Both the position numbers and the translations under genes were made by a program. The notes under the pieces were generated by a model. The model did no database searches, had not been told where the DNA came from, and saw nothing but the letters and a program-made list of their open reading frames with translations. From Mycobacterium deserti (GTDB lineage Bacteria > Actinomycetota > Actinomycetes > Mycobacteriales > Mycobacteriaceae), in assembly GCF_025345615.1 (NCBI RefSeq), contig NZ_JAODWD010000008.1, positions 50,618-114,617 of the forward strand: DNA of 64,000 bases. The letters are read 5' to 3'. Below, one piece after another: positions 17,096 to 25,017 of this stretch. How positions within the stretch are numbered: position 1 is the first letter of the stretch; each line of letters opens with the position of its first letter.

Positions 17096-17971
17096 ATGGT
17101 CATCGACGAGCTCATCGAGGCGGCGCGCAAGGGGTCCCAACGGGCGGCCGGCCGTCTGTTGAGCCTGGTCGAAAGTCCGCGCCGCGACGAAGTTCTCGAC
17201 GCCATCGGCACGGTGTCCGTCCCGCAGATCATCGGAGTGACAGGCCCGCCTGGAGCAGGGAAGTCAACGACCGTCGGCGCCCTGGTCAGTGCCTACCGTT
17301 ACCGTGAGATGCGGGTCGCGGTCCTCGCCGTCGACCCGTCGTCGCCCTACAGTGGCGGTGCCCTGCTGGGCGACCGAATCCGAATGGCCGCCCATATCAA
17401 CGATTCCGATGTGCTGATCCGGTCGGTGGCCGCCCGCGGGCACCTCGGCGGACTGGCGTTGGCGGTGCCGGCCGCGATCCGGGTGCTCGCCGCGTTGTCC
17501 TATGACGTGATCGTGTTGGAAACCGTGGGAGTCGGCCAGTCGGAAATCGAGATCGCGGCGGTGGCCGACCCGACCGTGGTGATCCTCAACCCGGGTGCGG
17601 GCGACGCGGTCCAGGCGGCGAAGGCGGGGCTGTTGGAGGTCGCCGACATCGTGGTGGTAAACAAGGCTGACCGTGACGGAGCCGATGCGACCGTGCGAGA
17701 CCTACGGGCCGAAACGCACGCCCCGATACTGAAACTCATTGCCGCGCAGGGTGAGGGAATACCCGAGCTGGTCGACGCGATCGACGAGCACCATCGCGCC
17801 GACAACCCGCAGCGTCGCCTCGCGCGTGCGCGCGCACAGATCCTGTCGCTGGCGCAGTCCCAATTGCGCAACAGTCCCGATCTGGACCGACTGGCCGCCT
17901 CTGTAGCCGCGGGCGAGCAGGACGCCTACACCGCGGCCGAGCGTCTCTTCGCCGAACGGGCGGAGCCCTGA
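17096..17971 (+). CDS. meaB: MeaB/ArgK-type GTPase, mutase chaperone
   Basis: A 291-residue G3E-family GTPase. The Walker A loop is GPPGAGKST at residues 50-58, followed by VDPSSPYSGGALLGDRIRM, ETVGVGQSE and the guanine motif NKAD. These are the hallmarks of MeaB (MMAA in humans), which loads adenosylcobalamin onto acyl-CoA mutases and protects them. It is slightly shorter than typical MeaB (about 310-330) at the C terminus. AAGGAGG precedes ATG 17096. Its presence only 10 kb from the mutase, in the same orientation, argues that the mutase is functional and has a dedicated chaperone. Its end overlaps the convergent TetR gene by 46 bases. Confidence 0.92.
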   Translation: MVIDELIEAARKGSQRAAGRLLSLVESPRRDEVLDAIGTVSVPQIIGVTGPPGAGKSTTVGALVSAYRYREMRVAVLAVDPSSPYSGGALLGDRIRMAAHINDSDVLIRSVAARGHLGGLALAVPAAIRVLAALSYDVIVLETVGVGQSEIEIAAVADPTVVILNPGAGDAVQAAKAGLLEVADIVVVNKADRDGADATVRDLRAETHAPILKLIAAQGEGIPELVDAIDEHHRADNPQRRLARARAQILSLAQSQLRNSPDLDRLAASVAAGEQDAYTAAERLFAERAEP

Positions 17972-18546
17972 CCCGATTCCGGTATGTCGAGGAGGCGGCG
18001 CGACATCTGCATCAACTGCGTGCGCAGCGTGTCGGCATCGAGGTCGGCGATCAGTGGGTGCATGACGGCCACGCTGATCGCGCTCGACAGCATCGCCGCA
18101 TGGAACCGCGCCTCGGGGCCGGCTTCGGTGCCCAGCAGCGCAGCGTACAGGCGTTCGATGAACCTCTGGAACGGTTCGTGTTCCGCTTGCAGCCGGATGA
18201 TGACCGGATCGAATTGCAGCACGCTGACGACGCCGCGGCGTTCGACCGCCTGATCGATCATCCTGTCGAGCAGCACTTCTCGCGCCGGCAGCCCGTGCCC
18301 CGCTGCCTCGGCGGCTTCGAGTGCGTCTTCCAGATTGCTCATCTCGCGCTCGGTGATCGCGATGACGATCTCTTCTTTGGTTTTGAACTGCCGATATACG
18401 GCCGCCTTCGTCACGCCCATCGCGTCGGCGATCATCTGGAGTGATGTTCCACTGACGCCGCGCTCGGCGATCAACTTCAACGCCGCGTCGAGCACCCGGG
18501 CCTGCGCGGCGGTGCGCGTGATCTCGCTGAACTTGCGATGAGCCAT
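17926..18546 (-). CDS. TetR-family regulator of the membrane operon
   Basis: A 206-residue TetR regulator. The N-terminal helix-turn-helix is ARVLDAALKLIAERGVSGTSLQMIADAMGVTKAAVYRQFKTKEEI, and the rest is a helical ligand domain. ATG 18546 is used; two GTG codons lie just upstream in frame. The gene is divergent from the membrane operon at 18642, and the gap holds two 16-base palindromes plus a half-site, so it most likely represses itself and that operon. The inducer is unknown. The gene end overlaps meaB on the other strand. Confidence 0.9.
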   Translation of the reverse strand: MAHRKFSEITRTAAQARVLDAALKLIAERGVSGTSLQMIADAMGVTKAAVYRQFKTKEEIVIAITEREMSNLEDALEAAEAAGHGLPAREVLLDRMIDQAVERRGVVSVLQFDPVIIRLQAEHEPFQRFIERLYAALLGTEAGPEARFHAAMLSSAISVAVMHPLIADLDADTLRTQLMQMSRRLLDIPESGQGSARSAKRRSAAV

Positions 18547-18562
18547 CACCACATCAGCGAGC

Positions 18563-18625
18563 GTAGCCGACCATTGACCGCTAGGTTGCCGATCGGCTAC
18601 CGTGCCAAAGTAGCCGATCGGCTAC
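18563..18625. promoter_or_regulatory. Tandem palindromic TetR operators
   Basis: GTAGCCGATCGGCTAC at 18610-18625 is a perfect 16-base palindrome. GTTGCCGATCGGCTAC at 18585-18600 is the same with one change. A half-site GTAGCCGA lies at 18563-18570. The two full sites are centred 25 bases apart. They occupy the gap between the TetR gene and the membrane operon, which starts 16 bases further on. This is the usual arrangement of an autoregulated TetR operator. Confidence 0.8.
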
Positions 18626-18641
18626 CAACGAGAAGGTTTCG

Positions 18642-19352
18642 GTGATGAGACGCACTGATGGTGAATTGATCCTGCTGTGGACGCTACCGGCGGTGGTCGT
18701 CATCTGGATCTCTGCGTTTTTTCTCTTTTCGGGATTCGTCCAACCGATGTCGCCGACGATGTCCGCGGAGGAAGTGGCGGCTTTCTATCGAGATGAGACG
18801 GCACGGATCCGCTACAGCATGATCCTGTTCAACTGGTTCGGCGTCGGCCTGATCCCGCTGGTGATGCTCTTGGCGATTCAAGTACGAAAGATGGCTCACC
18901 GCACGCCGATCGTGTCCTACAGCCTGATCGCCTGCGCCGGCGGCCCGCCCACGCTGTTCCTGGTCGCCAATATGTTCTGGCTCCTCGCCGCCTTCCGGCC
19001 CGAACGTGCCCCTGAACTGACGCAGTTGTTCAACGATCTCGCGTGGGTGACCTTCACCGTGTTGGTTCCCTACCTCATCGCCCAGAGCCTGCTGCTGGCG
19101 CTGGCCATCTACTGGGATCGCCAGGCCCAGCCCGTCTTCAAGCCCTGGGTGGCGCACTTCAACCTGCTCGTCGCGTTGGCGCTGGCACCGGCCGCCTTCT
19201 CCCCGCTGGCCTTCGAGGGCCCCATTGCTTGGGACGGGTTGTTGTCGTTCTGGGTGAAGAACATCGCGATCGCCGTCTGGATCATCGTCATGGGCATCGT
19301 TGTCGCTCAGACCATTCGACAGCAGCGTGTGCAGGACCGAGTCGCGGCATGA
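18642..19352 (+). CDS. Six-helix membrane protein, unknown function (paralogue 1)
   Basis: A 236-residue protein with about six hydrophobic segments, near residues 10-31, 58-80, 90-115, 133-156, 170-190 and 200-226. I do not recognise the family. It starts at GTG 18642 or at the ATG directly after it. The loop FRPERAPELTQLFNDLAW and the C-terminal half clearly resemble the next protein (LRPERDPELIQWLYDFAF), so the two are paralogues and may form a heterodimer. The next gene overlaps by four bases. The operon also encodes oxidase subunit III-like and IV-like proteins. Confidence 0.8.
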   Translation: MMRRTDGELILLWTLPAVVVIWISAFFLFSGFVQPMSPTMSAEEVAAFYRDETARIRYSMILFNWFGVGLIPLVMLLAIQVRKMAHRTPIVSYSLIACAGGPPTLFLVANMFWLLAAFRPERAPELTQLFNDLAWVTFTVLVPYLIAQSLLLALAIYWDRQAQPVFKPWVAHFNLLVALALAPAAFSPLAFEGPIAWDGLLSFWVKNIAIAVWIIVMGIVVAQTIRQQRVQDRVAA

Positions 19353-20188
19353 GCAATTCGACGACGGACCGTTCGACGATGGCCGAGCCGCCTGCCAGTT
19401 CTCGGGTCGGCCGATTCGTCTGGAACTTCCGACACCACCCCAAGCGCGAGTTGTGGTTCGCGTGGTGGGTCATGGTCGTCTTCTACAACCTCTATGGCGT
19501 GCTGTTCTTCTTCGTCACACGGGTCCAGCCGCCCCCGAGCCCGGCGTGGAACACGCCCGCGGTCGTGCAGTGGTTCGATAGCCATCACCTCGGACTACTC
19601 GCCGGGTTCGGCGTCGTGTTCCTCATTTCAGGTATGTGCGGACCGATGAATGCCCTGCTCGCGTACTCGATGCGGCGCATGTCGGTCAGCCGCGTCTTCG
19701 CCTACTCGTACATGATCATGTACGCGCTCGCGGCCATTCCCGGCATGTTGGTGATGGCCATCGCGATGACCGTCGCCGCGCTGAGGCCCGAGCGGGATCC
19801 CGAGTTGATCCAATGGCTGTACGACTTCGCATTCCTGTCGTTCAGTGGAACCATGGGCGTGTTCCTGATCGGGTCCCTGGTCTGGCTGGTCGCGATCCTC
19901 ATCGACAAGAACCGCGTGCTTCCCAAGTGGTTCGCCTATCTGAGCCTGTGCAACGCGCTGACCGAAGTCGTCGTTGCGCCGGCGTGGATCTTTCAACGCG
20001 GCGCCTTCGCGTGGAACGGCGCGATCGCGTGGTGGATCAACATGGTCGTCTTCATGATCTACACCGGCGCCTTCATCGTGTTGCTGCGCAAGATGATCGA
20101 GCGCGAGGATTTCGGCACGGGTCCGCTACCGGACCTCCCGCCCAAAGGCGCCGGTGAAAGCCCGGAGCCTTTGGAGGCGGTTCGATGA
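19349..20188 (+). CDS. Membrane protein, unknown function (paralogue 2)
   Basis: A 279-residue protein with six or seven hydrophobic segments and a soluble N terminus of about 40 residues. The region from LRPERDPELIQW to the last helix aligns with paralogue 1. A GAFAWNGAIAWWI segment matches GPIAWDGLLSFWV there. The ATG overlaps the preceding stop and its own stop overlaps the next start, both by four bases. The C-terminal tail is rich in Pro and Gly and probably cytoplasmic. No heme-ligand pattern typical of an oxidase subunit I is seen. Confidence 0.8.
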   Translation: MSNSTTDRSTMAEPPASSRVGRFVWNFRHHPKRELWFAWWVMVVFYNLYGVLFFFVTRVQPPPSPAWNTPAVVQWFDSHHLGLLAGFGVVFLISGMCGPMNALLAYSMRRMSVSRVFAYSYMIMYALAAIPGMLVMAIAMTVAALRPERDPELIQWLYDFAFLSFSGTMGVFLIGSLVWLVAILIDKNRVLPKWFAYLSLCNALTEVVVAPAWIFQRGAFAWNGAIAWWINMVVFMIYTGAFIVLLRKMIEREDFGTGPLPDLPPKGAGESPEPLEAVR

Positions 20189-20781
20189 CCCTCACCGGTG
20201 CCGGTTCACCACCGCAGCCCCTGGAGGCGGCGACGAAATTCGTGCCCGGGCAGCCGGACATGTGGCTGTTCGTTCTGTTCGAATCGCTCCTCTTCACCGG
20301 CTATTTCTCGGTCTACCTTCTGACCCGGACGCAGAATCAGGAGCTCTTCCTGCAGTCCCAGGCCCACCTGGATCTACGGATCGGCGTCTTCAACACCATT
20401 GCGTTGCTGTTGAGTTCGTGGGCAATCGCCCAATGCGTCCAAGCCGCCCGTGCGGGTGCCTACCGAACCGCCTTGACCAATGTCTTCCTGACAATCTTCT
20501 TCGGCCTCGTATTCCTGGTGGCGAAGGTGCTGGAGTGGATCATGGAGATCGGCCGGGGCAACACGTTCACCACCAACGAGTTCTTCCAGCACTACTTCTT
20601 CCTGACATCGATCCACTGCATCCACGTCTTGATCGGCTTCATCGTGCTCGGAGTCGTGGTCTACCAGTTGAAGAGCCCGGCCCGGCGATCTCAACAACTC
20701 GTGGAAACCGGCGCAACATATTGGCACACGGTCGATTTCCTGTGGGTCCTGATCTTCGCGTTGCTGTACGTGGTGAGGTGA
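20185..20781 (+). CDS. Cytochrome c oxidase subunit III-like (NorE-type) protein
   Basis: A 198-residue five-helix protein of the heme-copper oxidase subunit III family. PDMWLFVLFESLLFTGYF opens the first helix, FQHYFFLTSIHCIHVLIGFIVLG is typical of the family, and it ends in YWHTVDFLWVLIFALLYV. It is short, like the NorE branch that accompanies nitric oxide reductases. No subunit I or II gene is in the window, so here it must work with the two membrane proteins before it or with an oxidase encoded elsewhere. Confidence 0.85.
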   Translation: MTLTGAGSPPQPLEAATKFVPGQPDMWLFVLFESLLFTGYFSVYLLTRTQNQELFLQSQAHLDLRIGVFNTIALLLSSWAIAQCVQAARAGAYRTALTNVFLTIFFGLVFLVAKVLEWIMEIGRGNTFTTNEFFQHYFFLTSIHCIHVLIGFIVLGVVVYQLKSPARRSQQLVETGATYWHTVDFLWVLIFALLYVVR

Positions 20782-20784
20782 GCT

Positions 20785-21081
20785 GTGAGCGTCACATTCA
20801 GCAAGAGACTGATGATCGTCTGGATGATTTTGTCCGCTATGACGGTCGTCTACGTCTGGTTGGACCACTCCGCCGATCAGGATGGGACGCTACGGGCCAG
20901 CACCGTAGTGACCGTGAGCGCGATCGTCATCGCGCTGATCAAGGTGCGCATCATCTTTCGCGAGTTCATGGAAGTGAACCACGCTCCCGCATGGCTGTGC
21001 CGCCTCACCGATGGGTGGGTCGTGCTCATCGGCACCATCCTGCTCGGCACCTACCTCGTAGGCTCGGCGATAGCCCCCTGA
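20785..21081 (+). CDS. Cytochrome c oxidase subunit IV-like (NorF-type) protein
   Basis: A 98-residue protein with three hydrophobic segments, matching the size and layout of the prokaryotic COX IV/NorF family. It starts with GTG four bases after the subunit III-like gene. The segment VVTVSAIVIALIKVRIIFREFMEVNHAP is typical of the family. It probably forms a small membrane complex with the three proteins encoded before it. It ends the operon or is followed by the SnoaL-like gene after about 80 bases. Confidence 0.82.
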   Translation: MSVTFSKRLMIVWMILSAMTVVYVWLDHSADQDGTLRASTVVTVSAIVIALIKVRIIFREFMEVNHAPAWLCRLTDGWVVLIGTILLGTYLVGSAIAP

Positions 21082-21158
21082 GGCCCTGGCGGTCCGAAAC
21101 GGCGCCTTGCGGCAGACCCGGCGGGTACGTTGAGATATCGCAGCCGACGAAAGGTGTG

Positions 21159-21644
21159 TTGATTTTGGCGACACTGCAGAACATCGGCGACGTCATCGAG
21201 AAGCATTCCGGTCACAGTCGCACGGTGCTGAACTACTGCGCGACGACCGAAAGACTCGTGGACGAGGCGAAGCGGCCCGGTTTCTCCGCCGATAGGTGGG
21301 AGCCGTTGGCCGAATTGGTTGACATCGACGCGTTCGTCCGCGTCGGCAACTTCAAAGAGGTCATGAACTGGCAGGACTACGCCTCGTTCCTGACGAACTG
21401 GGCGAGCTCATCGGAGTGGGAGTGTTCGTTCAAGCGCATCACCGAACACGCCAACGTGGTGTTTCTCGAACTCGAGGAGCGCAGCAAGGTCGGCGAGTTC
21501 AGCAATTCGGTGAACTCGATGTCGGTCTACGAGTTCACCGAGTCCGGCAAGATCGCCCGCATCGACGTCTACCTTCAGATGGCTCTGCCGTCAGCCGACA
21601 TGTTGGCAAGTTACGAAGGGGTCGAGATCACCGGCGACGCCTGA
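21159..21644 (+). CDS. SnoaL/NTF2-like protein
   Basis: About 161 residues with an alpha+beta-barrel character: helices at the N terminus, then CSFKRITEHANVVFLELEER, NSVNSMSVYEFTESGKIARIDVYLQ. This is the pattern of SnoaL-like or NTF2-like proteins, a fold used by ketosteroid isomerases, cyclases and dehydratases. The start is uncertain: GTG 21156, TTG 21159 and TTG 21165 are all in frame behind GAAAGG. It follows the oxidase-like genes on the same strand and converges with the KstD-like gene at 21651. The function cannot be assigned. Confidence 0.7.
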   Translation: MILATLQNIGDVIEKHSGHSRTVLNYCATTERLVDEAKRPGFSADRWEPLAELVDIDAFVRVGNFKEVMNWQDYASFLTNWASSSEWECSFKRITEHANVVFLELEERSKVGEFSNSVNSMSVYEFTESGKIARIDVYLQMALPSADMLASYEGVEITGDA

Positions 21645-21650
21645 ACACCT

Positions 21651-23255
21651 TCAGGCGCCTTCGGAGATCGCCAGGCCGACGCGGTAGCCGAATACCATTG
21701 CCGGACCGAGAGTTCCACCGGCACCGCCGTATGCCTTACCCGTTGCGCCCGCCATGGCGTTGCCGGCCGCGTACAGACCGGTTATGACCGAACCATTGAC
21801 GTGCAGGACCCGGCCGTCGCGGTCGGTGCGTGGCCCGCCCTTCGTTCCCATCGCCCCGATAGACACCGGCACCGCGAAGTACGGCGCCGTGTCGATGGGT
21901 CCCAGTGTCTTGCCCGCCGATGTCTGGGCGTTGCTGTCGCCCCAGTACCCGTCATAGGCGCTTGAGCCGCGACCGAACTCCGGGTCCTGCTCGTGAGCGA
22001 CGTGATCGTTCCACTGCGCCAGTGTGCGAGCCAGCCCCGCGGCGTCGATACCCGTCTTCTCGCCCAGTTCAGCCAGATCCCTCGACGGCGAGAACCACTT
22101 GGGCGCAGGGGCATCGGGCTCGACGCCGAGGAATCCGTACTTCTTGAGGTGCAGTGAATCGAACACGATCCAGGCCGGATCGTTCGCGTAGCCCAGCTTG
22201 GGGTCGAGATAGTGGAACGGACCCGCCATCGAGTTGTACTCGCCGGCTTCGTTGAGGAACCGCTTGCCTGCCCGGTTGACGATGATGCTGCGCGGCCGGG
22301 TGCGTTCCAGTCGCACGCTGCGGCTGCGGGGATGGCCGCCAAACGTGTCGTCGGGAAGCTGGACGATCGGCACCCACCAGGCTTCACCCATGTTGGCCAG
22401 ATCGGCACCGTGCGCCATTGCCATGCGCAGCCCGTCGCCGGTGTTGTTCGGCGGTGACACCGCTCCGTGCATCGGGCCTCGCAGGTATGCCTCGACCAGC
22501 GCAGCGTCCCACTCGAACCCACCAGTGCCCAACACCACCCCACGGCGAGCGGCTACGCGAACATCCCTGCCGCCCTGCGAGATTCGCACCCCCGCGATGC
22601 GATCGGCGTCGGCGATCAACTCGACCGCCCGTGCGTTCGTCTGCGGCGTCACACCCGCGTCGAGCAGGCCCTTGAGCAGTCCGGCGACCAGTGCGGTGCC
22701 CGCCACGCAGTACTCGCCCGGCCGGTCGTCGACAGAGGCGTGGATGCGCGTGCGGGTCTCGGCGTCGATCCCCACGTTGCTGAAGTCGGCGGGGAACGAC
22801 GTGATGCGGTCGCTCCAGTCGCCAAGCCGGGAGAGGTCGAACGGCTTGGCATTCAGCGACCGTCCACCCGCCGGGCGCCCACCCGGGAGTTCGGGCTTGT
22901 AGTCCGGGAAGCCTTCGGCCACCTCGAACTGCAGCTCACTGTTGGCCTCGACGAAGTCCAGCATCTCCGGACCGGTGCGCACGAACGTCTCGACGAGGTC
23001 GTCGTCCATGTAACCGAGCGACTGCGCGCGTAGGTAGCTCATCGCGTCCTCGACCGTCAGCTCGCCCTCGCGCGAACGGCTGTGCGCCGGAATCCAGATT
23101 ATTCCTCCGGAGACCGCCGTTGTGCCGCCGACGGTCGCGGCCTTCTCGTAGATCTCCACCGAGGCGCCGCGGGCGACCGCGGTCAGCGCGGCGGTCAGTC
23201 CGGCGCCGCCGCTGCCCAGCACGATCACGTCGACCTCATGGTCCCAGTCGGTCAC
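21651..23255 (-). CDS. KstD-like FAD-dependent dehydrogenase
   Basis: A 534-residue flavoprotein of the 3-ketosteroid delta1-dehydrogenase/fumarate reductase family. The FAD motif is VIVLGSGGAGLTAAL at the N terminus, followed by GGTTAVSGGIIWIP. The C-terminal signature is GKAYGGAGGTLGPAMVFGY; its Tyr matches the catalytic Tyr487 of Rhodococcus KstD1. Related enzymes dehydrogenate 3-oxosteroids or other cyclic ketones, and some reduce double bonds. It stands next to an IclR gene on the same strand and back-to-back with the mhp genes. Substrate unknown. Confidence 0.87.
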   Translation of the reverse strand: MTDWDHEVDVIVLGSGGAGLTAALTAVARGASVEIYEKAATVGGTTAVSGGIIWIPAHSRSREGELTVEDAMSYLRAQSLGYMDDDLVETFVRTGPEMLDFVEANSELQFEVAEGFPDYKPELPGGRPAGGRSLNAKPFDLSRLGDWSDRITSFPADFSNVGIDAETRTRIHASVDDRPGEYCVAGTALVAGLLKGLLDAGVTPQTNARAVELIADADRIAGVRISQGGRDVRVAARRGVVLGTGGFEWDAALVEAYLRGPMHGAVSPPNNTGDGLRMAMAHGADLANMGEAWWVPIVQLPDDTFGGHPRSRSVRLERTRPRSIIVNRAGKRFLNEAGEYNSMAGPFHYLDPKLGYANDPAWIVFDSLHLKKYGFLGVEPDAPAPKWFSPSRDLAELGEKTGIDAAGLARTLAQWNDHVAHEQDPEFGRGSSAYDGYWGDSNAQTSAGKTLGPIDTAPYFAVPVSIGAMGTKGGPRTDRDGRVLHVNGSVITGLYAAGNAMAGATGKAYGGAGGTLGPAMVFGYRVGLAISEGA

Positions 23256-23285
23256 GTGTTCTTCCTTTCGGCTGACGGGCGATCC

Positions 23286-23987
23286 TCAGGACAGGATCTC
23301 GGATAATTCATTGGCTGCCTTGATGACTGCGTCCCTGCCATCGATGACGACGTCCTCCCGATGTGAGATCAGGTTGACGCACGTCGGCGGCGACGGTGGA
23401 CGGCGGCGCACCGGCACGGCCAATCCCCAGGTGTTCGGCTCGACCTCGCCGTGGGTGATGATCCAGCCCTGCTGGCGGGCCTGCTGGACGAGGTCGCGTT
23501 CCCCGGGGCGCGGCGGCATGCTCGCCAGCAGGGCAACCCCCGCGGCGCCTCGGTCCAGTGGATAGCGACTGCCCTCGTGAAAGGACAGTTGATAGAAGAC
23601 GTTCGTCGGCACGATCACCGCGATCGCCACCTGCTGCTCGCCCTCGGCCACGAGTAGCGACACGGTGGTGCCGAGTTCGTCGGCAAGCGCTCGCAGGGTC
23701 GGCTGGCTGAGCTGGCGCACGTTGTTGTCGAACGACGCGCCCAGGACGGCCAGCGCGGCCGCTGACCGGTAGCGGCCGTCCTCGCCCTTGGCGACCAGAC
23801 GGAATTGCGACAGCGTCGACAGCAGCCGGTACGCGATCGTCCGGTGCACCCCGATGGAGTCGGCGACCTGCTGCGCGGTCAATCCCGATCGCGCGGTCGC
23901 GACCAGCTGCAGTGCGGCCAATCCCCTGGCCAGAGTCTGCGAGCCGGGTGCGCCACTCGGCACAGCGTCGGTAGACGGCTCTGACAT
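23286..23987 (-). CDS. IclR-family regulator
   Basis: A 233-residue IclR regulator. The N-terminal winged helix is LARGLAALQLVATARSGLTAQQVADSIGVHRTIAYRLLSTLSQ; the effector domain includes LGTTVSLLVAEGEQQVAIAVI and PLDRGAAGVALLA. ATG 23987 has AGGAAGG before it. It is divergent from the mhpC-like gene and 30 bases from the KstD-like gene that it precedes on the same strand. In Rhodococcus the hydroxyphenylpropionate genes are also controlled by an IclR-type regulator, so it likely controls this mhp module in response to a phenylpropionate-like acid. Confidence 0.9.
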   Translation of the reverse strand: MSEPSTDAVPSGAPGSQTLARGLAALQLVATARSGLTAQQVADSIGVHRTIAYRLLSTLSQFRLVAKGEDGRYRSAAALAVLGASFDNNVRQLSQPTLRALADELGTTVSLLVAEGEQQVAIAVIVPTNVFYQLSFHEGSRYPLDRGAAGVALLASMPPRPGERDLVQQARQQGWIITHGEVEPNTWGLAVPVRRRPPSPPTCVNLISHREDVVIDGRDAVIKAANELSEILS

Positions 23988-24092
23988 CGCGCCCTTCCTC
24001 GACTTCCCTTGACATCGAGCACTCGGGAGAGTGATGCTCTGACTATAGTGCACGTAGATGTGCGATAAATGAGCAAAGTGCTTACAAATTAC

Positions 24093-24107
24093 GAGAACTC
24101 GATTCTC
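24093..24107. promoter_or_regulatory. Palindromic site before the mhpC-like gene
   Basis: GAGAAC-TCG-ATTCTC, an inverted repeat with one mismatch, lies 20 bases before the GTG at 24128. It fits the operator family seen at 10097, 15868 and 55756. The region also contains GCAC-N6-GTGC around 24048, which could be the IclR site. Together they suggest two layers of control on the mhp operon. Confidence 0.5.
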
Positions 24108-24127
24108 GTCGGTCAGAGAGGGCGAGC

Positions 24128-25015
24128 GTGTCGGACAACTCTGTGCTCCTCGCGTCCGCGGAGTTCGAGAGCGTATGGAGCGACCTTCAAGGGGTCGCGT
24201 TCTCCCAGGGTTACCTCAACGCAGGGGGAGTCCGCACGCGGTATCTGCATGCCGGAGACGACGGCCCGGTATTGGTGTTCCTGCACGGCTCCGGCGGTCA
24301 TGCCGAGGCCTACGTCCGCAATCTCGCGTCGCACGCCGAGCACTTCTCGGTGTGGTCGATCGACATGCTGGGCCACGGGTACACCGATAAGCCAGGCCAT
24401 CCGCTCGAGGTCCGCCACTATGTCGACCATCTGCTTGCCGTCTTCGACGCGCTCGGCGCCGACCGCGTTCACCTGTCGGGCGAGTCGTTGGGTGGCTGGG
24501 TCGCAGCCCGCGCCGCCGTCGACCATCCTGAGCGCATCGACCGCCTGGTGCTCAACACCGCAGGTGGTTCTCAGGCCGACCCCGAGGTGATGAAACGCAT
24601 CGTCACGCTGTCGATGGCCGCGGCGGAGAACCCGACGTGGGAGACCGTGCAGGCGCGGATCAAGTGGCTGATGGCCGACAAGACCAAGGATTACGACGAC
24701 ATCGTCGCCAGCAGGCAGCGCGTGTACCGGCAGCCCGGTTTCGCCGCCGCGATGAAAGACGTCATGGCGCTTCAAGATCCGGAAATCCGCGCGCGAAATC
24801 TGCTCGGCGAGAAGGAGTACGGGGCCATCACGGCGCCCACCCTGGTGGTGTGGACCAGCGACGACCCGACCGCCGACGTCGCGGAGGGCCGGCGCATCGC
24901 GTCGATGATTCCCGGCGCCCGGTTCGAGGTGATGGCCGGTTGTGGCCACTGGCCGCAGTACGAGGACCCCGAGACGTTCGACCGTTTACACATCGATTTC
25001 CTGTTGGGGCGGTAG
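24128..25015 (+). CDS. Alpha/beta hydrolase, meta-cleavage product hydrolase (MhpC-like)
   Basis: A 295-residue alpha/beta hydrolase. The nucleophile Ser120 is in the elbow GESLGGW, Asp246 (or 245) in WTSDDPT and His274 in GCGHWPQYE. These are the residues and spacing of C-C hydrolases that split meta-cleavage products of catechol rings (MhpC, BphD, HsaD). It is followed two bases later by an MhpA-like hydroxylase and then by an MhpB-like dioxygenase, so its substrate is probably the ring-opened product of a dihydroxyphenylpropionate-like compound. GTG start at 24128. Confidence 0.88.
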   Translation: MSDNSVLLASAEFESVWSDLQGVAFSQGYLNAGGVRTRYLHAGDDGPVLVFLHGSGGHAEAYVRNLASHAEHFSVWSIDMLGHGYTDKPGHPLEVRHYVDHLLAVFDALGADRVHLSGESLGGWVAARAAVDHPERIDRLVLNTAGGSQADPEVMKRIVTLSMAAAENPTWETVQARIKWLMADKTKDYDDIVASRQRVYRQPGFAAAMKDVMALQDPEIRARNLLGEKEYGAITAPTLVVWTSDDPTADVAEGRRIASMIPGARFEVMAGCGHWPQYEDPETFDRLHIDFLLGR

Positions 25016-25017
25016 AT

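Noticed and set aside
24009..24049. Sigma70-type promoter TTGACA with TATAGT before the mhpC-like gene
   Set aside because: The two boxes are 29 bases apart, far from the usual 16-18, so I do not call it.
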